Positions 24,541 through 33,843 of a stretch of 64,000 nucleotides of DNA are shown in pieces. The notes beneath the pieces are model-generated. The model saw only the letters and a list, made by a program, of their open reading frames with translations, was not told where the DNA came from and made no database searches. The first letter of the stretch is position 1; the number at the start of each line of letters is the position of its first letter. A program made the position numbers and the translations under genes. Source of the DNA: Ameyamaea chiangmaiensis (GTDB taxonomy: Bacteria > Pseudomonadota > Alphaproteobacteria > Acetobacterales > Acetobacteraceae); assembly GCF_013376175.1 (NCBI RefSeq), contig NZ_JABXXR010000001.1, positions 27,284 through 91,283 on the forward strand. The letters run 5' to 3'.

Positions 24541-25700
24541 GTTGGCGAGTATCCGAGAGTCTGATTGAGCACCGGGTTCTGGCTGGGCATCACCAGAGGC
24601 TCGACGTCGAATGCCTGGGGCGGGAACAGCGACAGGTCGGCATGGGTGCCGTCATGACCCTTCCGGAACGTCACCGACGCGATCAGCATATCCATCTGCC
24701 GCCCGGCCGAGGGTATGGTCACCGGCACGATGCGGTTGATGCCCCACATTTCGCCTGCGCTGTCGAACCAGCTATCGGTCGTCAGATCGACGCGCTGCGA
24801 ACGTCCATAGCGACGGTTCACCTCCCACTGGATTCGCTGTTTCGTGATGGCCAAACCTCCATCAGCAGCCTCGCACGGGATCAGTAATGGTCGATCGCGC
24901 GTGATCCCGGGATCTTCGGCCGGTCCTATTATCGTGATGTGCGCCATCTGCGCTCGCAGATCCTTTTCATCGGGCGCGACGCGGATCGCATACGTCGTCT
25001 GGAGCAGCGCCGTGATCGCGCTGTGCCGCTCCACTGTCGACTCGATATCCTGATACGCTTCGATGTTCTGCCCTTCGACAAAGCCGCTCGCCATGCCGCT
25101 GACGCCGACACGCGCGACCGTCAGGTTCCCGTCCGGCCGGTCATAGAACACGACGGCGGCCAGACGCGTTAGGCGATCGCAGATTTCGAACGGTGTCTCG
25201 GTCAGGATGACATTGAACTGCGGCACGCTGTCGCGCGCCAGACCGGATGCCGCGATCACGTCGATCCCGGCAAAGGCGCAGACCTTCTTCATGATCTTCA
25301 GAACGTTCGTGTCGTTCATCTGGTAGGTCGAAAACTTCGCGCTGCAATCGACCAGATCCATGCTTTTCGATTTCATCATGACCGCGAGGAAGTGCGTCCC
25401 GTCGCGCACGCTGCGCTGCACGGTCTCCACATAGCCAGTGATCATCAGCTTGCCACCGACCGACACCGACGCAGCCGCGCCACTGCGGATCATCGCCGTG
25501 CGTCCAGGATCGGGCTGGTACTCAGTCAGGACCAGCTCGGCCGACCACGGCGTCCGGTCGATCGCGCAGTTGATGGTGATCTGTTCCCATCCCGAGATCA
25601 CATAACCACCCACCACCATCTGCACCTGATCTGCCGGCTGCGCCGATATCCCAAGCGCCTTTCCGGCCGTGTTGAGGAATTCGCTGACCGTGTCACTCAT
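24537..25700 (-). CDS. Baseplate hub, Mu gpP (gp44)/gpD-like
   Basis: 387 residues. VVGGYVISGWEQITINCAIDRTPWSAELVLTEYQPDP, GGKLMITGYVETVQRS and ICDRLTRLAAVVFYDRPDGNLTVARVG are typical of hub proteins of contractile tails (gp27-like fold) that sit between tube and spike. It overlaps both neighbours by four bases. Confidence 0.8.
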   Translation of the reverse strand: MSDTVSEFLNTAGKALGISAQPADQVQMVVGGYVISGWEQITINCAIDRTPWSAELVLTEYQPDPGRTAMIRSGAAASVSVGGKLMITGYVETVQRSVRDGTHFLAVMMKSKSMDLVDCSAKFSTYQMNDTNVLKIMKKVCAFAGIDVIAASGLARDSVPQFNVILTETPFEICDRLTRLAAVVFYDRPDGNLTVARVGVSGMASGFVEGQNIEAYQDIESTVERHSAITALLQTTYAIRVAPDEKDLRAQMAHITIIGPAEDPGITRDRPLLIPCEAADGGLAITKQRIQWEVNRRYGRSQRVDLTTDSWFDSAGEMWGINRIVPVTIPSAGRQMDMLIASVTFRKGHDGTHADLSLFPPQAFDVEPLVMPSQNPVLNQTLGYSPT

Positions 25701-26995
25701 GTTGAAAGTGCCTCAAAGCTTGTCGGCATGAATGCCGGGTGAACGGGATTGGCGCGCCGGATCAGGTCCGGGGCGCGCGATCCATCCTGATAGAGTTGCT
25801 GAGCCAGCAGCAGCGCGGGCAGCCCGGCGTTCCGCGTCACCGTCATCAGCGATGGAAGCGCGCTCGCCCGTGCGGACAGATCTGCAAGCACCTTCGCCCG
25901 CACCCCGCGCATCGCCAGAAACGTCGCCGTGTTCCCCGCATCGGCCGCGATCGTCGCCTCATCATCGAACAGCGCTGCGACCTGCTGTTGCAGGGCCTCG
26001 GCATCATCCGACGACGTCGGCTCGTAGGTCGAGCACGCGACGGCGATCGACAGCAGCGCGGCCTGCCGGCAGAGCATGGCCGTCGCGGTCTGCACCGTCG
26101 CGATCGCGCCCCCGATCGGCGCTGATGAGGTGATCACGACCGGCGTGAACGACGTAAGCGTGACCAGTGCCGCGATCTGCTGCGACGGGTCACACAGGGC
26201 GGCACGCACCTGTTCGGTCAGCGCCAGGACCAGTGCCGCAATGCTGGCTGCGTTCGTGGCGTCCCCCAGTTCAGCCACGACCGCATCAGCCGACACCAGC
26301 GCCGCCGCCATCCCGCTCAACACCGTCGATGCGGTGGCGGTCGAATCTGTTCCGGACACGTTGCCGTTCGCGTAGCGGCCGTTATTTCCGGCCACGACGG
26401 CAACGGACCCTGCGACCGCCGCGGGTGACCCGATAGCCGCAACGGCGCCGGCGGCCCACGCCGTTGCGACCCCTGCGCCTGCCGAGGTGACGGAAGAACC
26501 GTAATCGTATGAAGACGCCGTGGTGGTCGTGTAATCGTCCGCGGCCGCTGCATTGAAGGCAAGCGTCGCAACCTCGACGGCCGCCGTCAGGGCCTGGGTG
26601 ACCACCGAACCCAAAAGGTCCGCTTTTTCGACGAACGCAAACTCGATATCGACGATGCCGGTCATCCCGTCGCGCTCGCGCCACGAGAAATCCACCATCC
26701 ATCCGGTCAGGGCACCAAGTGTCGGATGCACAAACAGACAGGTGCCCGACGTCTCGGCGATATCGACCAGCAGGTTGCGTCGCGTCAGCGCCAGGGCACC
26801 CACGAGGAAGCCCCGCACGGAATAGCGCTGGGCGCGTTTGCCCATATCCTCGATCCAGACGCCATCCCGCCACGGATAATCGTGCTCGGCGAACTTGCGG
26901 CCATGATTGCCCGCGCTGCCCATAACGGCGAACGGGACACCGTTGACCGAGCATTGCAGGTAATCAGCCGCAAGCCTCGTGATCGATCCCGACAT
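25697..26995 (-). CDS. DNA circularization protein N-like (Mu gp43)
   Basis: 432 residues. The first 95 residues (VPFAVMGSAGNHGRKFAEHDYPWRDGVWIEDMGKRAQRYSVRGFL) are the DNA-circularization N domain of Mu gpN-type baseplate proteins. The remainder is Ala-rich and poorly conserved. In Mu-type phages this gene follows the tape measure, as here. The name is historical; the protein is a baseplate part. Confidence 0.8.
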   Translation of the reverse strand: MSGSITRLAADYLQCSVNGVPFAVMGSAGNHGRKFAEHDYPWRDGVWIEDMGKRAQRYSVRGFLVGALALTRRNLLVDIAETSGTCLFVHPTLGALTGWMVDFSWRERDGMTGIVDIEFAFVEKADLLGSVVTQALTAAVEVATLAFNAAAADDYTTTTASSYDYGSSVTSAGAGVATAWAAGAVAAIGSPAAVAGSVAVVAGNNGRYANGNVSGTDSTATASTVLSGMAAALVSADAVVAELGDATNAASIAALVLALTEQVRAALCDPSQQIAALVTLTSFTPVVITSSAPIGGAIATVQTATAMLCRQAALLSIAVACSTYEPTSSDDAEALQQQVAALFDDEATIAADAGNTATFLAMRGVRAKVLADLSARASALPSLMTVTRNAGLPALLLAQQLYQDGSRAPDLIRRANPVHPAFMPTSFEALST

Positions 26996-28969
26996 TCACA
27001 TCCCCGTTCCAGCCGTTGGCGCATTCGCAGACGTTGCCACGCCGCTGGTATGATGCACGGTGACCGGGCCCGAGGATCCGGCCACCCGCACGGCTGCGTT
27101 CGGCACCTTGTTCTCGATCGACACCTTCAGGTCGGCCTTCAGCCGGTCATAGGCGTCCATTGGCGTGGACGATGTCGGCATCTGCACCGCGGGCGCTCCC
27201 TTGACCGAATAGAGGTCAAGCCCGGCGGCCCCGGGGGCGGACGTGCCCGCACCGTTCAGGAGTGAAGCCCAGCGACCGGCCAGCGCCGCCCGGTTTTCAG
27301 GTTCATTCACGCTGTCCGCTGGCCGGAAAAACTCGCTGGACGCTATTCTCGCGGCATCTTGCGCACTGGACGCGCCGCGCAGGTCTCGACCCGCTCCGCT
27401 CTCGCTGTTGTCGAGTTCCCACAGCATGAACGCGAGTTGTTCGGAGTAGCGCGACTGGCGAATATCGTGCCCGAACAGACGCGCGAAACTCTTTTGCCTG
27501 TCCGCGTGCCACTGGCCGATCCCATAGGCCGCCCCGTTGTCGCCTGACCGGTTGAACTGAAATCCGCTTTCCTGGTCGATATTCGCGACCAGACCGGTCG
27601 CCTCTGCGTCGCTGAGTCCCTTTCCGCGGAAGTAACTGTACGCGGCGCGGCCGGCCTGTATCTTGAGAACGCGGTTTTGCTCGGCGTATGATCGCCCCAT
27701 ACCCACGTACGACATGACGTTATCAACAGCGGACGCGCCGGGCAGATACTTGTCGATCAGCGTCCCGATCCTGTCGCCGGGATCAGCGGCGTTTAGTCCG
27801 GCATTCACGCCATAACCGACCCCGAGTGCGGCGACGCCTTTCAGTTTCCCGATCCTCGTCAGGGCGCCCACGACGCCCAGCAGTGAACTGGTCAGCAGGC
27901 CAAGCCCTGATAGAATGGGCGCCGCATACAGCGCCGTGACCGCAATCAGTGCGTCCCGCCCGGCGTTCTTCCATCCGCCCAGCTCATCGACGACGTTTTC
28001 AACCTGCCCATACAGGTTTCTGATCTCTGCCGTGACTTTTCCCCAGCCGCCATTGCGAAGCCAGTCGGTGAACTGCTTCACATAATCGCCGATTTTCTGC
28101 GACAGCCACGTCCCGTTCACCTCGATCCACTGCCGCATCAGATCGATGATGGGCGACAGAACAGGTTCGACCTTATAAGCGAGCGCATAGCCGAAATCCG
28201 TCACTGCTTCTTCAAGATCAGTTTGTTTTTCGCGAAGGCGGTCTGCCGCATCGATCATTGCCTGAGTTGCATGTGAGTGACGCGTGGCCGTTTGAATCAT
28301 CCGATTCCATTCTCGGTCCGTCATCTGGAAGATCGGCAGCAGGCTAGAGGCAGCACCTCCAAACATCTCGAATGTCGCGACTGTCCGAGCCATCGGATTG
28401 TGAATCTCGCGTAACCGGTGCGCGATATGCTCAAAAACCTTATCTGGCCCGAGATCCTTGAGATCTCTCATCGTCAGCCCAAAAGCCTGAAATTTAGCCA
28501 GTGAAGACGGATCCAGACCTTGGCCGGCGTTCCATTGCTGACTTGATAGTGTCGCCAGCGCATCCGTCATCGCATCGGCGGACCCACCGGCGAGTTTTGC
28601 CGCATTGCCCATCGCCTGCAACCGGCGCGGATCCATCCCGATCGCCCGGGACGTCGTGCGCAGCTTCGTGCCGGCCTCGGCCCAGGCCGTGCCGAGACGA
28701 TAAATGCCGGCAAGACTGGCCGCGCCCGTGATGGTGCCCAGGACGGGCACGATGCCCGTCAGGGAGCGGGTCACCTCCCGCCCGACCGACGCCACGCGCG
28801 TCAGTCCCCCGCGCAGGCGCGCGAAGGCGACATCATCCATCGCCCGGAACGAGCGCGTGACGAACTGCGCCGGCTTGCTCAGCGCACTCAGCTGCTTCTG
28901 GAGACGGCCGAGCATGGTTTTCGTCCGGTCCTCGGCTGTGATGACAACCTTAGCGCCTTGATCTGCCAT
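26996..28969 (-). CDS. Tape measure protein with embedded tail lysozyme
   Basis: 657 residues. The N-terminal 300 residues are helical, with a phage-tape-measure core (DPRRLQAMGNAAKLAGGSADAMTDALATL), followed by hydrophobic stretches at about 345-395. Residues 441-573 form a phage_lysozyme2-like domain: GLSDAEATGLVANIDQESGF (Glu467, candidate catalytic), GAAYGIGQW and SEQLAFMLWEL. The lysozyme would open peptidoglycan during DNA entry. It overlaps the frameshifted chaperone product by 20 bases. Confidence 0.85.
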   Translation of the reverse strand: MADQGAKVVITAEDRTKTMLGRLQKQLSALSKPAQFVTRSFRAMDDVAFARLRGGLTRVASVGREVTRSLTGIVPVLGTITGAASLAGIYRLGTAWAEAGTKLRTTSRAIGMDPRRLQAMGNAAKLAGGSADAMTDALATLSSQQWNAGQGLDPSSLAKFQAFGLTMRDLKDLGPDKVFEHIAHRLREIHNPMARTVATFEMFGGAASSLLPIFQMTDREWNRMIQTATRHSHATQAMIDAADRLREKQTDLEEAVTDFGYALAYKVEPVLSPIIDLMRQWIEVNGTWLSQKIGDYVKQFTDWLRNGGWGKVTAEIRNLYGQVENVVDELGGWKNAGRDALIAVTALYAAPILSGLGLLTSSLLGVVGALTRIGKLKGVAALGVGYGVNAGLNAADPGDRIGTLIDKYLPGASAVDNVMSYVGMGRSYAEQNRVLKIQAGRAAYSYFRGKGLSDAEATGLVANIDQESGFQFNRSGDNGAAYGIGQWHADRQKSFARLFGHDIRQSRYSEQLAFMLWELDNSESGAGRDLRGASSAQDAARIASSEFFRPADSVNEPENRAALAGRWASLLNGAGTSAPGAAGLDLYSVKGAPAVQMPTSSTPMDAYDRLKADLKVSIENKVPNAAVRVAGSSGPVTVHHTSGVATSANAPTAGTGM

Positions 28970-29755
28970 TGGCTTTTGCGCGCTCCTCGCGCTGTGTGTT
29001 GATGCGCCGGGCGTCCTCGACCGCGGCCACCATGCGCGAGCCGGTCAACCCTTCGACGTCCGACAATGACCAGCCGAAAAACAGGCTCAGGTCTGCCGGA
29101 AGCGATTCCCAGTTTCCCGGCCAGTCGTAAAAAAACCGGTCAGATACTCGCTCGCTTCCACGAACTTGCTGTCCGGCATGCGCATGACGGCCGCCAGCGC
29201 CCAACCGCTGACCCCGGCGACCAGATCGATCTCCGCCTGCATGATCCCCTCGGGCGTTCCGCGCCCAAGCGTGGCGTCATATTTCCGCCGCTCAGAAACC
29301 TTCGGCTCGCGCAGTTCCATGCGCCCCCATGTCCGACCCGCCCCTTCAACGGCCGGCTCGAACACGATGCTCTTCGACGGTGACCGATCTGGCTCCGCGT
29401 CGTCCGGCCGACGGGCATCCTGTTCGAACCCGGTGACGAACACGATCGCCTCATCCAGAAGGCTTGCCGGCAGCTGCTGCACGGCAATGACCGGCCATCC
29501 GGCAACCCGCGCGACCAGGTCGATCTGCGAATCCCGCATGGTCGCCAGCGTCGGACGTTTGCCGATCAGCTTCGTCGCCATCAAACGATGATAAACGTTC
29601 GGTTCGGACAAAACGATTTCCGAGAAGGACGTCCCGTCCTTAAGGGTGATCGGGTCGTCAAGCACGACGCAGCCTGGACGGCCGTCCACCACTGCGGCTT
29701 CACCTTCCGCGAGGGCCGACATCATCATGTCGTCGGTCAGGTCGTCATATCTCAC
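28950..29755 (-). CDS. Tail assembly chaperone, short form plus -1 frameshift extension (G/GT type)
   Basis: The zero frame (29087-29755, 222 residues) has two copies of an E/41-type tail-chaperone unit: IDLVARVAGWPVIAVQQLPASLLDEAIVFVTGF and IDLVAGVSGWALAAVMRMPDSKFVEASEYLTGFF. At TTTTTTT (29135 to 29129) a -1 slip leads into a second frame ending at 28950 that reads YDWPGNWESLPADLSLFFGWSLSDVEGLTG, giving about 268 residues. The extension directly precedes the tape measure, as in lambda G/GT and P2 E/E'. These proteins hold the tape measure while the tube is built. The duplication inside the short form is unusual. Confidence 0.8.
29128..29137 (-). promoter_or_regulatory. Programmed -1 frameshift slippery site
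   Basis: Minus strand GGTTTTTTTA. Codons GGT TTT TTT ACG of the zero frame can slip to read TAC GAC TGG in the -1 frame. Both frames are clearly coding on either side, which is better evidence than the motif alone. Confidence 0.8.
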
Positions 29756-30132
29756 GATACGATGTCCTCGGTCACGGTCGCGCTCTCGGCGCGGAAGCGG
29801 AACGTGCCTTCCTGCGTGTTGACGGTGACCTGTTCCGTCTGCCAGGCATCGGTTGCCGTCACGATGACGCCGTTGGCCAGCGTCAGCACGACCGTAAGGC
29901 CCGATGCGCCCTGAAGGCTGCTCATCGCGACGTCACGGCGGCTGCGCAGGTTCGCCTCGATCCAGCCTTCCTGCGGCATCTGACCGAAACCCTCGACGGC
30001 CGACTGGCCCTTCGCGGTCTCGTTCGTGTCGCCCGAGACCTGATACTGGGCATCGCCGACAACATTCCAGGTATCGCCATTGATCGTAAGGGTCGCTGTG
30101 CCGAACAGCGGCCCCCGAAAGCTTGTCGCCAT
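29752..30132 (-). CDS. Tail tube protein, Mu-type
   Basis: 126 residues. FRGPLFGTATLTINGDTWNVVGDAQYQVSG and TVVLTLANGVIVTATDAWQTEQVTVNTQEGTFRFR match the small tail-tube family of contractile Mu-type tails. The order sheath, tube, chaperone, tape measure is standard. It overlaps the chaperone start by four bases. Confidence 0.85.
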   Translation of the reverse strand: MATSFRGPLFGTATLTINGDTWNVVGDAQYQVSGDTNETAKGQSAVEGFGQMPQEGWIEANLRSRRDVAMSSLQGASGLTVVLTLANGVIVTATDAWQTEQVTVNTQEGTFRFRAESATVTEDIVS

Positions 30133-30150
30133 GGTCTAGCGCTCCGGTGC

Positions 30151-31614
30151 TCAGGATTTCACGAACTGCGCGCTGCCCGCGATGACCCAGAGCTGGTTCG
30201 CGAAATCATACGGCAGAAGAAGTTTGACGACCCCGCCGCCGACATTCTCGGCCACGATATTCGCCGCGAACGTATCCGGGTTCTGACACCACAGATTGGT
30301 GCACTGCACACGATACCGGGACACGCACGACTGGCCGATTATGGCTGCCGTAGTGCCCTTCATGCCTGCACCGATCTTCGACCCGTCGGCGACAAGGATG
30401 TAGCCCGTGAACGTCGTCGCCAGATACGACCGCAGGTCCTGCAGGCACACCTGCGCCGTGAGCAACGTCTCGACGTCGAGATAGGAGTCGTCGGCAACGC
30501 CAGCGCCATTGGTCTGATACGTTGTGACCAGTCGCTCGATCGACACGACATTGCTGTCATCGACGGTGAAGGTGCCGATCCCGTCGTGAAGCAGTGTATT
30601 CCGCTCTGACAGGATAAACCGGTCCGCCTCGACGGGCGCCATGACCGACAGGGCAAGCCCGGTGATCGGGGTTGCCGGGTTGCTGCGCATCGTGATCGCA
30701 GCCTGTGCGGCGATCTGGGCGGCCCATCGCACGGGCGACGATGGGCTGCTGGAAATGCCCATGACGACGTGATGCGGATCGTTCTGCGTCAGGCCGAACG
30801 CGGTCGTCTGGCCATAGGTGCCGCGGTAGGCGGTTACACCGACCCCATAAAACTGGTCCATCGCGTCCCAGCGGTCAGCTGTCCAGGCCTTGAGCGCGGA
30901 CAGGCTGGCCGCGTCGCTATAGCCGTGCGCGACCAGGTCATAGACGCGCTCGCCAAGCGCATCGAGGCCGCTCGCGAGCGTCGTCGGGTTCTGCGTTCCG
31001 CCGGTCGGCTGCGTCACTGCGACCGAGACACCGGCGGGCAGGGACTGCCCACCCGCCGTCCCCAGCAGGTTGATGCCCAGAAGCAGGTCGTTTCCTGCCA
31101 GCCCCTTGTTCTTCGCGGTTGCGGTGACGGTCGCGTCGGTGCTGGTCAGCGTCATTGGCACATTGACGACAGACGCCGCCGCCGCGACCACGTTGGACGC
31201 GATCGTCGCGGCCGCGTCGCCCGTCTCGACCGGAACGGCGATCAACTGCCCGTCGACATACAGGGCCAACGTGCCGGACGCCGAGGCCGGTCCGGTGATC
31301 ACGAACGATCCCGTCGCGGCCACGGCCGCCGCATCGTCGGCAAGTGGCAGAACCCAAAGCTCGCCCTGACCGTCCGTCGCAACGTATTCCTGAACAAGGA
31401 TCGCGCACTGCGATCCATCACCATACTTCGCGATCGCATCCGCAGCACCGGCCGAGATTTCGGCCTTCAGCGCCGTTCCGGTGCCGGAGACCATCTGTCC
31501 GACGACGAGAACCCGCCGCGCGGCGGACGCCGTGTTCGCCTTCGAATTGTCCAGTGCGAAATAAAATCCGGGGACACGGTTGGTGTCCGAATATCCGCTG
31601 ATCGAGATGCTCAT
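30151..31614 (-). CDS. Tail sheath protein, Mu gpL-like
   Basis: 487 residues. VPGFYFALDNSKANTASAARRVLVVGQM at the N-terminus, an inserted Ala/Thr-rich domain, and the conserved end AAIIGQSCVSRYRVQCTNLWCQNPDTFAANIVAENVGGGVVKLLLPYDFANQLWVI match contractile sheath proteins of the Mu gpL type. It contracts to push the tube through the envelope. ATG overlaps the DUF2635 stop. Confidence 0.88.
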   Translation of the reverse strand: MSISISGYSDTNRVPGFYFALDNSKANTASAARRVLVVGQMVSGTGTALKAEISAGAADAIAKYGDGSQCAILVQEYVATDGQGELWVLPLADDAAAVAATGSFVITGPASASGTLALYVDGQLIAVPVETGDAAATIASNVVAAAASVVNVPMTLTSTDATVTATAKNKGLAGNDLLLGINLLGTAGGQSLPAGVSVAVTQPTGGTQNPTTLASGLDALGERVYDLVAHGYSDAASLSALKAWTADRWDAMDQFYGVGVTAYRGTYGQTTAFGLTQNDPHHVVMGISSSPSSPVRWAAQIAAQAAITMRSNPATPITGLALSVMAPVEADRFILSERNTLLHDGIGTFTVDDSNVVSIERLVTTYQTNGAGVADDSYLDVETLLTAQVCLQDLRSYLATTFTGYILVADGSKIGAGMKGTTAAIIGQSCVSRYRVQCTNLWCQNPDTFAANIVAENVGGGVVKLLLPYDFANQLWVIAGSAQFVKS

Positions 31615-31835
31615 GCCGCAGCCTCCGATGTCACGTCCGGCTTGCCCTCGTGCGGCAGGGACGGGGTCACCTCAGTCGCCGAGGCCTCGACGACAGTGTT
31701 CACCACCTCAATGTCCCCGTCGCGCAGGCGACGGCGCCAGAACATGGTGTCGGGCACATCCTCGCCCTCGGTTTTCAGCAACCGCTTCGACGCGGGAAAA
31801 CGCACCGCGCGTCCTTCTGCCGGTTTCACACGCAT
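31611..31835 (-). CDS. DUF2635 phage protein (Mu gp38 position)
   Basis: 74 residues. MRVKPAEGRAVRFPASKRLLKTEGEDVPDTMFWRRRLRDGDIEV is the DUF2635 signature. The gene always sits just before the sheath gene in Mu-type tails, as here. Exact role unknown. Confidence 0.8.
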   Translation of the reverse strand: MRVKPAEGRAVRFPASKRLLKTEGEDVPDTMFWRRRLRDGDIEVVNTVVEASATEVTPSLPHEGKPDVTSEAAA

Positions 31836-32377
31836 GGTGCATTACCCTCTGAATTGAATGTGACGCGCATGTCCGCGAAATCGGCGTTCGATTCCGTGGC
31901 GATGCGCCCGTTGATTTCCTTGAGGGGTACGCCGTTCGGATTGAACGTCTCGACATACCGGAAGTCGAAGAGATAGCGGACCTCAGCAAGGTGGGTGCCA
32001 TTACTGCTCGACACGGCGGTCTGTGCCTGTATCGATGGAATATCCGATACCATCTCGATCAGGCCTACATTGGACAGCACCGTCAGTTCGATCTGCTCGG
32101 CAAGCGCGTCGACGATGGCGACGGCGTTCTCCTCGCTACCGGCCGCGACCAGACCCTTGACCGCGACGGAAGCCGTACGCGTGAAGCTCAGTGCGTTCGG
32201 CCCCGCGCTTTCGCCCCGATCGTCGGCGCACCACAGATAGAGCGCCGGAAGAGCTTCCTCCGACACCGGCTGGGTCCGACCGCAAAAGACATTCGGCCCC
32301 GCCAGTGTGTCGGCGGCACGAAGGATATCACCAACGCGGTTGCGCAACTCCACACGGTAGAGGGTCATTCTCGCCAT
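31826..32377 (-). CDS. Tail terminator/completion protein, Mu gp37-like
   Basis: 183 residues from ATG 32377 (ATG 32368 also possible). MTLYRVELRNRVGDILRAADTLAGPNVFCGRT, ALYLWCADDRGES and AEVRYLFDFRYVETF fit the small protein that caps the tail tube and joins it to the head. It overlaps the joiner gene by about 50 bases. Family assignment comes mainly from gene order. Confidence 0.6.
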   Translation of the reverse strand: MARMTLYRVELRNRVGDILRAADTLAGPNVFCGRTQPVSEEALPALYLWCADDRGESAGPNALSFTRTASVAVKGLVAAGSEENAVAIVDALAEQIELTVLSNVGLIEMVSDIPSIQAQTAVSSSNGTHLAEVRYLFDFRYVETFNPNGVPLKEINGRIATESNADFADMRVTFNSEGNAPCV

Positions 32378-32708
32378 CCGCACAGACCAGCTCCAGACGC
32401 GCCGCGCCGAAACTGTCGGGTTGAACCTCGCGCACGCGCCAGGTCACGCCACGCACCGTCATCAGGTCGCCCTGCAAGGGGGCGACCGTAAATTGGGAGA
32501 GCTGGACGCCCAGCATGGGAACCGAGGCGGAGATGTGAACAGGGCTCACCCCGTCATCTCCGCCGATCAGGTCCGCTGCCCTGTAGCCGTCGCTGAAGAT
32601 TCCCGTGATGGAAACCGGCGACGGCAACTGGCTCGACTGCCAGACGACTGGTTCTCCGAACGTGTCCTGGCACGCGTCCAGAACCAGGCCGTCCCAGTCG
32701 ATGCTCAT
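32328..32708 (-). CDS. Head-tail joining protein
   Basis: 126 residues from ATG 32708 (TAATG overlap with the capsid stop). MSIDWDGLVLDACQDTFGEPVVWQSSQLPSPVSITGIFSDGYR...TVRGVTWRVREVQPDSFGAARLELV resembles lambda FII-like/gp-joiner proteins placed between capsid and tail genes. Confidence 0.65.
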   Translation of the reverse strand: MSIDWDGLVLDACQDTFGEPVVWQSSQLPSPVSITGIFSDGYRAADLIGGDDGVSPVHISASVPMLGVQLSQFTVAPLQGDLMTVRGVTWRVREVQPDSFGAARLELVCADGENDPLPCGVAQPRW

Positions 32709-33742
32709 TAGGCCCCCAGTCGCCCGCGCTGTAGGATCTCTGGCCGGGTGCAGATATGCAGCGGGTAGGAATAGGCTTCCATCCGCCACCAGAAGTTACG
32801 ATCGCGATCGAAGATCGGGATGATGTACATCGGCTTGCCCAACGTATTCACCCACTGCGCTGACTCTGCCGGCGCCAGTGCGCGCTCAAAGACACCCGGA
32901 GCCCCGGCCGGGAAAAATTTAACCTTGTCGCTCGGCACGGCGACGGTCGTGTTGTCATTCGAGCCGCGATAGTTGAACCAGCTGATGCCGCCGAAATCCA
33001 TGGCTTCGAACGCGGTTCCCTTGCGCAGCTCGCGCGCGGCTTCCCAGTTGAAGTACGTGGTCAGCACGTCCTTGTGGGTGATCAGGGCGTCCCAGAAATC
33101 GTCACCACACATGGCCATCACGCGGGTCGACGGCAGCCAGGCTCCCTGTGCCGCACGCATCATCGTCCGGACGATCTTGTTGCACTGGATGCGGAGTGAG
33201 CCGAGGACAGGATCTGCGGCGTCGAGGTTGAACCCGATCTCCGCGGCACGCTTGATACCGAATTCCTCGCTCCAGTCGTACAGGACACTGCCGTCGGAAT
33301 CGAGCAGGATGCCCTGAACCGCACCGAGGCGGTGCAGTTCCCACGTGTATTCCATGTTGGCCGTCAGGCCCGTAGGCCCCGCCAGGCGGCGACTGACTTC
33401 ATCCTGAATCTGCATCAGGTCGGTCTGACTGCCGAACGCGCGGATGTTCTGAAGCTCGGTCGCGTAAACCGTGTCGCCATGGGCGAGGCGCGGGATTTCG
33501 AAGAAACGCGCGCGCCGCTTTTCGGTCTGGCGCTCAGTAGGGGGGGCACCACGATCGGACGTCGGGATGATCACCAGCTTCTGGTCGCGCTCTTCGACCA
33601 TGAGGAAGGTCGTGCGGACCGGGTTATCATCGAAAAGATTGAGGTCGCCGATGCCGGTCGGCTGAAACGGAACCCGATCGACATACGTCGTGAGCTCCAT
33701 CGTGGAGAAAGGATCCTGATTGAAAACGTCAAGCGATACCAT
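32708..33742 (-). CDS. Major capsid protein, phage lambda gpE family
   Basis: 344 residues from ATG 33742. Landmarks of capsid protein E are visible: MELTTYVDRVPFQPTGIGDLNLF at the start, GLTANMEYTWELHRLGAVQGILLDSDGSVLYDW in the middle (shell domain) and PMYIIPIFDRDRNFWWRMEAYSYPLHICTRPEIL at the end. HK97-type fold by family. It follows the decoration-protein gene, as in lambda. Confidence 0.9.
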   Translation of the reverse strand: MVSLDVFNQDPFSTMELTTYVDRVPFQPTGIGDLNLFDDNPVRTTFLMVEERDQKLVIIPTSDRGAPPTERQTEKRRARFFEIPRLAHGDTVYATELQNIRAFGSQTDLMQIQDEVSRRLAGPTGLTANMEYTWELHRLGAVQGILLDSDGSVLYDWSEEFGIKRAAEIGFNLDAADPVLGSLRIQCNKIVRTMMRAAQGAWLPSTRVMAMCGDDFWDALITHKDVLTTYFNWEAARELRKGTAFEAMDFGGISWFNYRGSNDNTTVAVPSDKVKFFPAGAPGVFERALAPAESAQWVNTLGKPMYIIPIFDRDRNFWWRMEAYSYPLHICTRPEILQRGRLGA

Positions 33743-33769
33743 GGTCGGTTCCCATAGCGCGCACGGCAA

Positions 33770-33794
33770 CGGCCGCCCTTCTGCTGAAGGGCGG
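33770..33794 (-). other. RNA hairpin between decoration and capsid genes
   Basis: Minus strand GCCGCCCTTC and GAAGGGCGGC form a 10-bp stem with a 4-base loop, but no T tract follows. It therefore may be a processing or stability element that sets capsid mRNA levels rather than a terminator. Confidence 0.5.
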
Positions 33795-33843
33795 CTGTCC
33801 GCTGTCGCTGGTTAAGAAAGCGCGTCGCGCGCGCGGAAAGGAA

